DNA from: Lachancea thermotolerans CBS 6340
Lineage: Eukaryota > Ascomycota > Saccharomycetes > Saccharomycetales > Saccharomycetaceae
Assembly: GCF_000142805.1 (NCBI RefSeq)
Contig: NC_013084.1
Coordinates: 248,001 to 312,000, forward strand
DNA length: 64,000 nt
Direction of reading: 5' to 3'
Numbering within the stretch: position 1 is the stretch's first letter; each line of letters starts with the position of its first letter. Shown piece after piece: positions 61,944-64,000 of this stretch. The notes beneath the pieces are model-generated. The model did no database searches, was not told the origin of the DNA, and saw nothing but the letters and a program-made list of their open reading frames with translations. Both the position numbers and the translations under genes were made by a program.

Positions 61944-62425
61944 GGGGCCTGGTGGGTGTGCGCTTGACGAGATGCGTGCGGTGCGGATGAGATCGTCTGG
62001 ATTTTTTTCGCTGTGTGAGAGAGAGAGAGAGCTTATGGAAGCCGGCACGAGAACAGGCAAAAGAACAAGGGCGAGACGCGGCGCGAGCGCGGCATGAGAT
62101 GAGAGGTGGCCGCGGGGAGACAGGCAGCGAGGCTGATGCTCTTCACATGGCGCAGGCTTGGGTCGCGACGCCGGTGCGCGAGCACACTTGCATACGCCAA
62201 AATCGGGGCACCCGCACGTGACCTGTACCCACGCGACTACTCAATAAGTGACTGCCGTCCCGATCTCGACGCACGTGACCCCTGTCCCGTACACCGTGAC
62301 CACATGCTCCGTGCCACGCGACACCCGCGACCGCCCTCTTTGCCATATCCATGTCATTTCATACATAACTCATACATAACTAACCTTGAGGGCCCGCGCG
62401 CCAGACGCGCCGGCCGCCTGCGCGC
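61944..62425. other. Intergenic region, ECM5 5' flank / hydrophilin 3' flank
   Basis: About 480 GC-rich bases with repeated CACGTGACC / CACGCGAC-like phrases (CACGTGACC near 62214 and 62271) and a (GA) run near 62019-62030. No gene is supported. Confidence 0.45.
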
Positions 62426-62851
62426 TCACCAGTACCGCTTCTGGAACTCGTCCGAGTAATCTCCCCCGCGCCGCGTTCCGCGACCCTCGTCGTCCGCCTC
62501 GTCCTCGTCGTCCCAGTCCTCCGCGTTCAGGTCCGACCCGCCTCTCACCGCGCCAGGCATCTGCTCCTCGGGCATCGACCGCGTCTGGCCGAAGTCGCCG
62601 CCGGACCCGCCCAGGTCGTGCTGCTGCTGCTGGTAGCCGCCGAGCTTGCTGCGCTCACTCTGCATGCCGCCGCCCACGCGCTGCGAGGGGATTGCGCGCT
62701 GTTCTGGGTCATTGTGCTCCGTGAAGGGCATGCCCTGCTCGCGCTGCTGGCGTTGCTCGGACGACAGAGTGTTGCCCCGCTCGTCGCGCTCGTCGTCATG
62801 GTGATCGTGGCCCGTGATCTTCTCGGACATCTTGTGAATAATGTTGGACAT
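62426..62851 (-). CDS. GRE1: Stress-induced hydrophilin (GRE1/SIP18 ortholog)
   Basis: 141 residues from ATG 62849-62851, beginning MSNIIHKMSEKITGHDHHDD, like Gre1 (MSNLLNKFADKLHGNDHDE) and Sip18 (MSNMMNKFAEKLQGND). The rest is almost free of hydrophobic residues, rich in Gly, Gln, Asp, Glu and Arg, and ends DYSDEFQKRYW; this is the hydrophilin composition associated with desiccation and osmotic stress. It lies beside ECM5, as SIP18 (YMR175W) does; GRE1 is YPL223C. The promoter has TATATA and STRE motifs. The single gene stands for both. Confidence 0.88.
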   Translation of the reverse strand: MSNIIHKMSEKITGHDHHDDERDERGNTLSSEQRQQREQGMPFTEHNDPEQRAIPSQRVGGGMQSERSKLGGYQQQQHDLGGSGGDFGQTRSMPEEQMPGAVRGGSDLNAEDWDDEDEADDEGRGTRRGGDYSDEFQKRYW

Positions 62852-62952
62852 TGTTGCTGATTTAAAGGGATATGTGGTGCACGCTATACGATGTGCTTCT
62901 TTGGGAGACGGAAGAAGGCCCAAGAGACACACCAGAGCGGGCGCGCGCCGCA

Positions 62953-62963
62953 CCCCTTATATA
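62953..62963 (-). promoter_or_regulatory. STRE next to TATA box, hydrophilin promoter
   Basis: CCCCT (AGGGG on the gene strand) at 62953-62957 abuts TATATA at 62958-62963, about 105 bases upstream of the start. Other STRE cores lie at 63008-63012, 63114-63118, 63236-63240 and 63675-63679. Msn2/Msn4 bind AGGGG in stress genes such as GRE1. Confidence 0.6.
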
Positions 62964-63054
62964 GCGTTTTGTGTAGGAGCAATTACCCCGGCGCGTGCCG
63001 CGCTTCTCCCCTCGCGCGCCCCCGCCGGTGCAAAGTGCGCGGAAACCCCAGCTT

Positions 63055-63109
63055 TGGACGCGGCCTGGACGCGGCCTGGACGCGGCCTGGACGTGGCCTG
63101 GACGCGAGC
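63055..63109. repeat. 11-base tandem repeat, five copies
   Basis: TGGACGCGGCC is repeated head to tail: three exact copies (63055, 63066, 63077), one with CGT for CGC (63088) and one ending CGAGC (63099). The 60-base row containing most of it has 46 G or C. It lies in the shared promoter of the hydrophilin and the right-edge gene. Confidence 0.9.
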
Positions 63110-63281
63110 TTCCAGGGGAGCACGTTGCTGGGCGTGGTAGCCCTTCTTTAGTTGGGGGTCAAACCCCGCGACCAGCCGGGCCGGCTCGCCAAGATCCGTA
63201 GTAGTGGAGTACACCCCACGTTGCGCGTGGCAACGAGGGGATAAGAAAATGTATCCTTCCGCAGAGGCCGCCACCGTCACC

Positions 63282-63304
63282 GCCACCGCCACTGCGGCGG
63301 TGGC
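63282..63304. repeat. GC-rich hairpin in a CCGCCAC-repeat tract
   Basis: GCCACCGC (63282-63289) pairs exactly with GCGGTGGC (63297-63304) across a 7-base loop. The left arm belongs to a run of CCGCCAC-like triplets. Confidence 0.6.
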
Positions 63305-63862
63305 AGCGGCGTTTCTTTTTCCACGGGCGAAGAATCCCGCTCGGCACGCGCCCCGGGCCCGCTTTTCCTCTCAGCTCCCTCGCAGCCAGCGTTTCTTTTC
63401 CAGGAGCTGTCGTTCTGCGGCCGATGACGCAAGGTCACCCGGGAAACTCAAGGCCCGTGTACAGGGACCTCCCATTCATCACCCAACTATCGACTCATTC
63501 CTACCCGGCACGACTCGTTTCTCTTCTCGTTTCTTCTGTGCGATCGATCCCGCCACCACGAACCCGGCAGAAGAACATAAAGTCGCATCGACTGTCACAG
63601 CAGGTCGAGATTCAGGTAGAAGAAGAAGACAAATATCTCGTTCACGCGCGGGATTCGCCTAAACTTCGACCTGCAGGGGCGCCTCCTCACAACACGTGTG
63701 CAGCGGTAGGTGTTAGCGGTACAAAGGACGAGCACTTCGAGAAGATAGTTTAAGATCCACAAAGATAGGCCCGTGGCCTCATCAAGTTTTAGCCTGGAAG
63801 TTTCTTGCCTGGAGAGAAGCACCTGAAACAAAAAGAAATACAGCAGCCGACAGCTCTACGTC

Positions 63863-64000
63863 ATGTCAGACCTGTTTGAGCGGGCGCGCCAGCGGCTCAG
63901 CGGCTCGTCGTCCGCGGTGCCGGAGAAGCTGCGCGACCTGTACATGTCACACGGGCCGCGCGACGCCAGCGGCGGCAGCGGAAGCATGTCTAGGCGCATG
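63863..64000 (+). CDS. 5' end of a small polar protein gene, in the position of PAI3 (partial)
   Basis: From ATG 63863 an open frame of 46 codons continues past the window end. It begins MSDLFERARQRLSGSSSAV and continues PEKLRDLYMSHGPRDASGG. Beside the hydrophilin and divergent from it, this is where S. cerevisiae has PAI3 (YMR174C), the proteinase A inhibitor IA3. IA3 starts with a similar pattern (SEIFQSSKEKLQG, then an amphipathic helix), so a weak relationship is possible. With only 46 residues this is a suggestion. Confidence 0.4.
   Translation, partial: MSDLFERARQRLSGSSSAVPEKLRDLYMSHGPRDASGGSGSMSRRM

Larger units (their letters stand above)
62852..63862. other. GC-rich divergent intergenic region, hydrophilin / PAI3-position gene
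   Basis: About 1 kb, strongly GC-rich. It includes five STRE cores, a TATA box, an 11-base tandem repeat and an 8-base-stem hairpin, listed separately. Several overlapping open frames exist on both strands because GC-rich DNA has few stops; none shows homology. Confidence 0.55.

Noticed and set aside
63249-63662. 137-codon plus-strand frame from ATG 63249 with Ala/Thr and Arg/Ser-rich sequence
   Set aside because: It lies in GC-rich repetitive promoter DNA where stops are rare, overlaps other frames on both strands and has no recognisable similarity.

Overview
The window is nuclear DNA from a budding yeast of the Saccharomycetaceae that diverged before the whole-genome duplication (WGD). About thirty proteins are recognisable orthologs of Saccharomyces cerevisiae genes. 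Their order interleaves two S. cerevisiae sister regions, chromosome XVI left (YPL247C to YPL223C) and chromosome XIII right (YMR189W to YMR174C), as expected for an unduplicated ancestor. Pairs that are duplicated in S. cerevisiae (HSP82/HSC82, SSO1/SSO2, CET1/CTL1, MMT1/MMT2, GRE1/SIP18, YPL229W/YMR181C) occur once each here. The introns carry GTAAGT or GTATGT donors and TACTAAC-like branch sites. A Lachancea-like species is my best guess from protein similarity and moderate GC content, but the sequence alone does not settle the genus.

Layout. 0-5 kb: 5' end of GCV2, a DCAF7-like WD40 gene, MRPS17 and the rhomboid gene RBD2 (with an intron). 5-11.6 kb: the YPL245W-type DUF2075 NTPase, HUT1, SRP68 and a RING-CH membrane protein with no obvious S. 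cerevisiae counterpart. 11.8-23 kb: IQG1, CIN2 (small intron), HSP82, RTP1. 23.5-32.6 kb: YAR1, SUI3 (eIF2-beta), an ADD37-position gene, ENV7, RVB2, VMA11, NSL1 and a single SSO syntaxin. 33.8-39.5 kb: FAS2. 40-51.8 kb: a YPL229W-type gene, CET1, ALG5, SPT21, NEW1, FPY1. 52.4-54.7 kb: a long intact ORF derived from a hAT transposase, inserted between two otherwise syntenic genes. 55-64 kb: YPL225W (PBDC1), MMT1/2, ECM5, a GRE1/SIP18-type hydrophilin and, running off the right edge, the start of a gene in the position of PAI3.

The genes are mostly housekeeping: translation and mRNA capping (SUI3, NEW1, CET1, MRPS17), secretion and trafficking (SRP68, SSO, VMA11, ENV7, HUT1, ALG5), lipid synthesis (FAS2), chromatin (RVB2, SPT21, ECM5), cytokinesis and microtubules (IQG1, CIN2, NSL1) and chaperoning (HSP82, YAR1, YPL225W). 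No operons, CRISPR arrays, tRNA or rRNA genes, centromere or retroelement were found. The most unusual items are the hAT-derived gene, whose catalytic acidic residues appear substituted; the RING-CH protein, whose zinc-binding domain is split by an insertion of about 100 residues; the RBD2 intron; a cluster of four MluI cell-cycle boxes upstream of SPT21; and a strong GC rise at the 5' ends of several genes and at the right edge.
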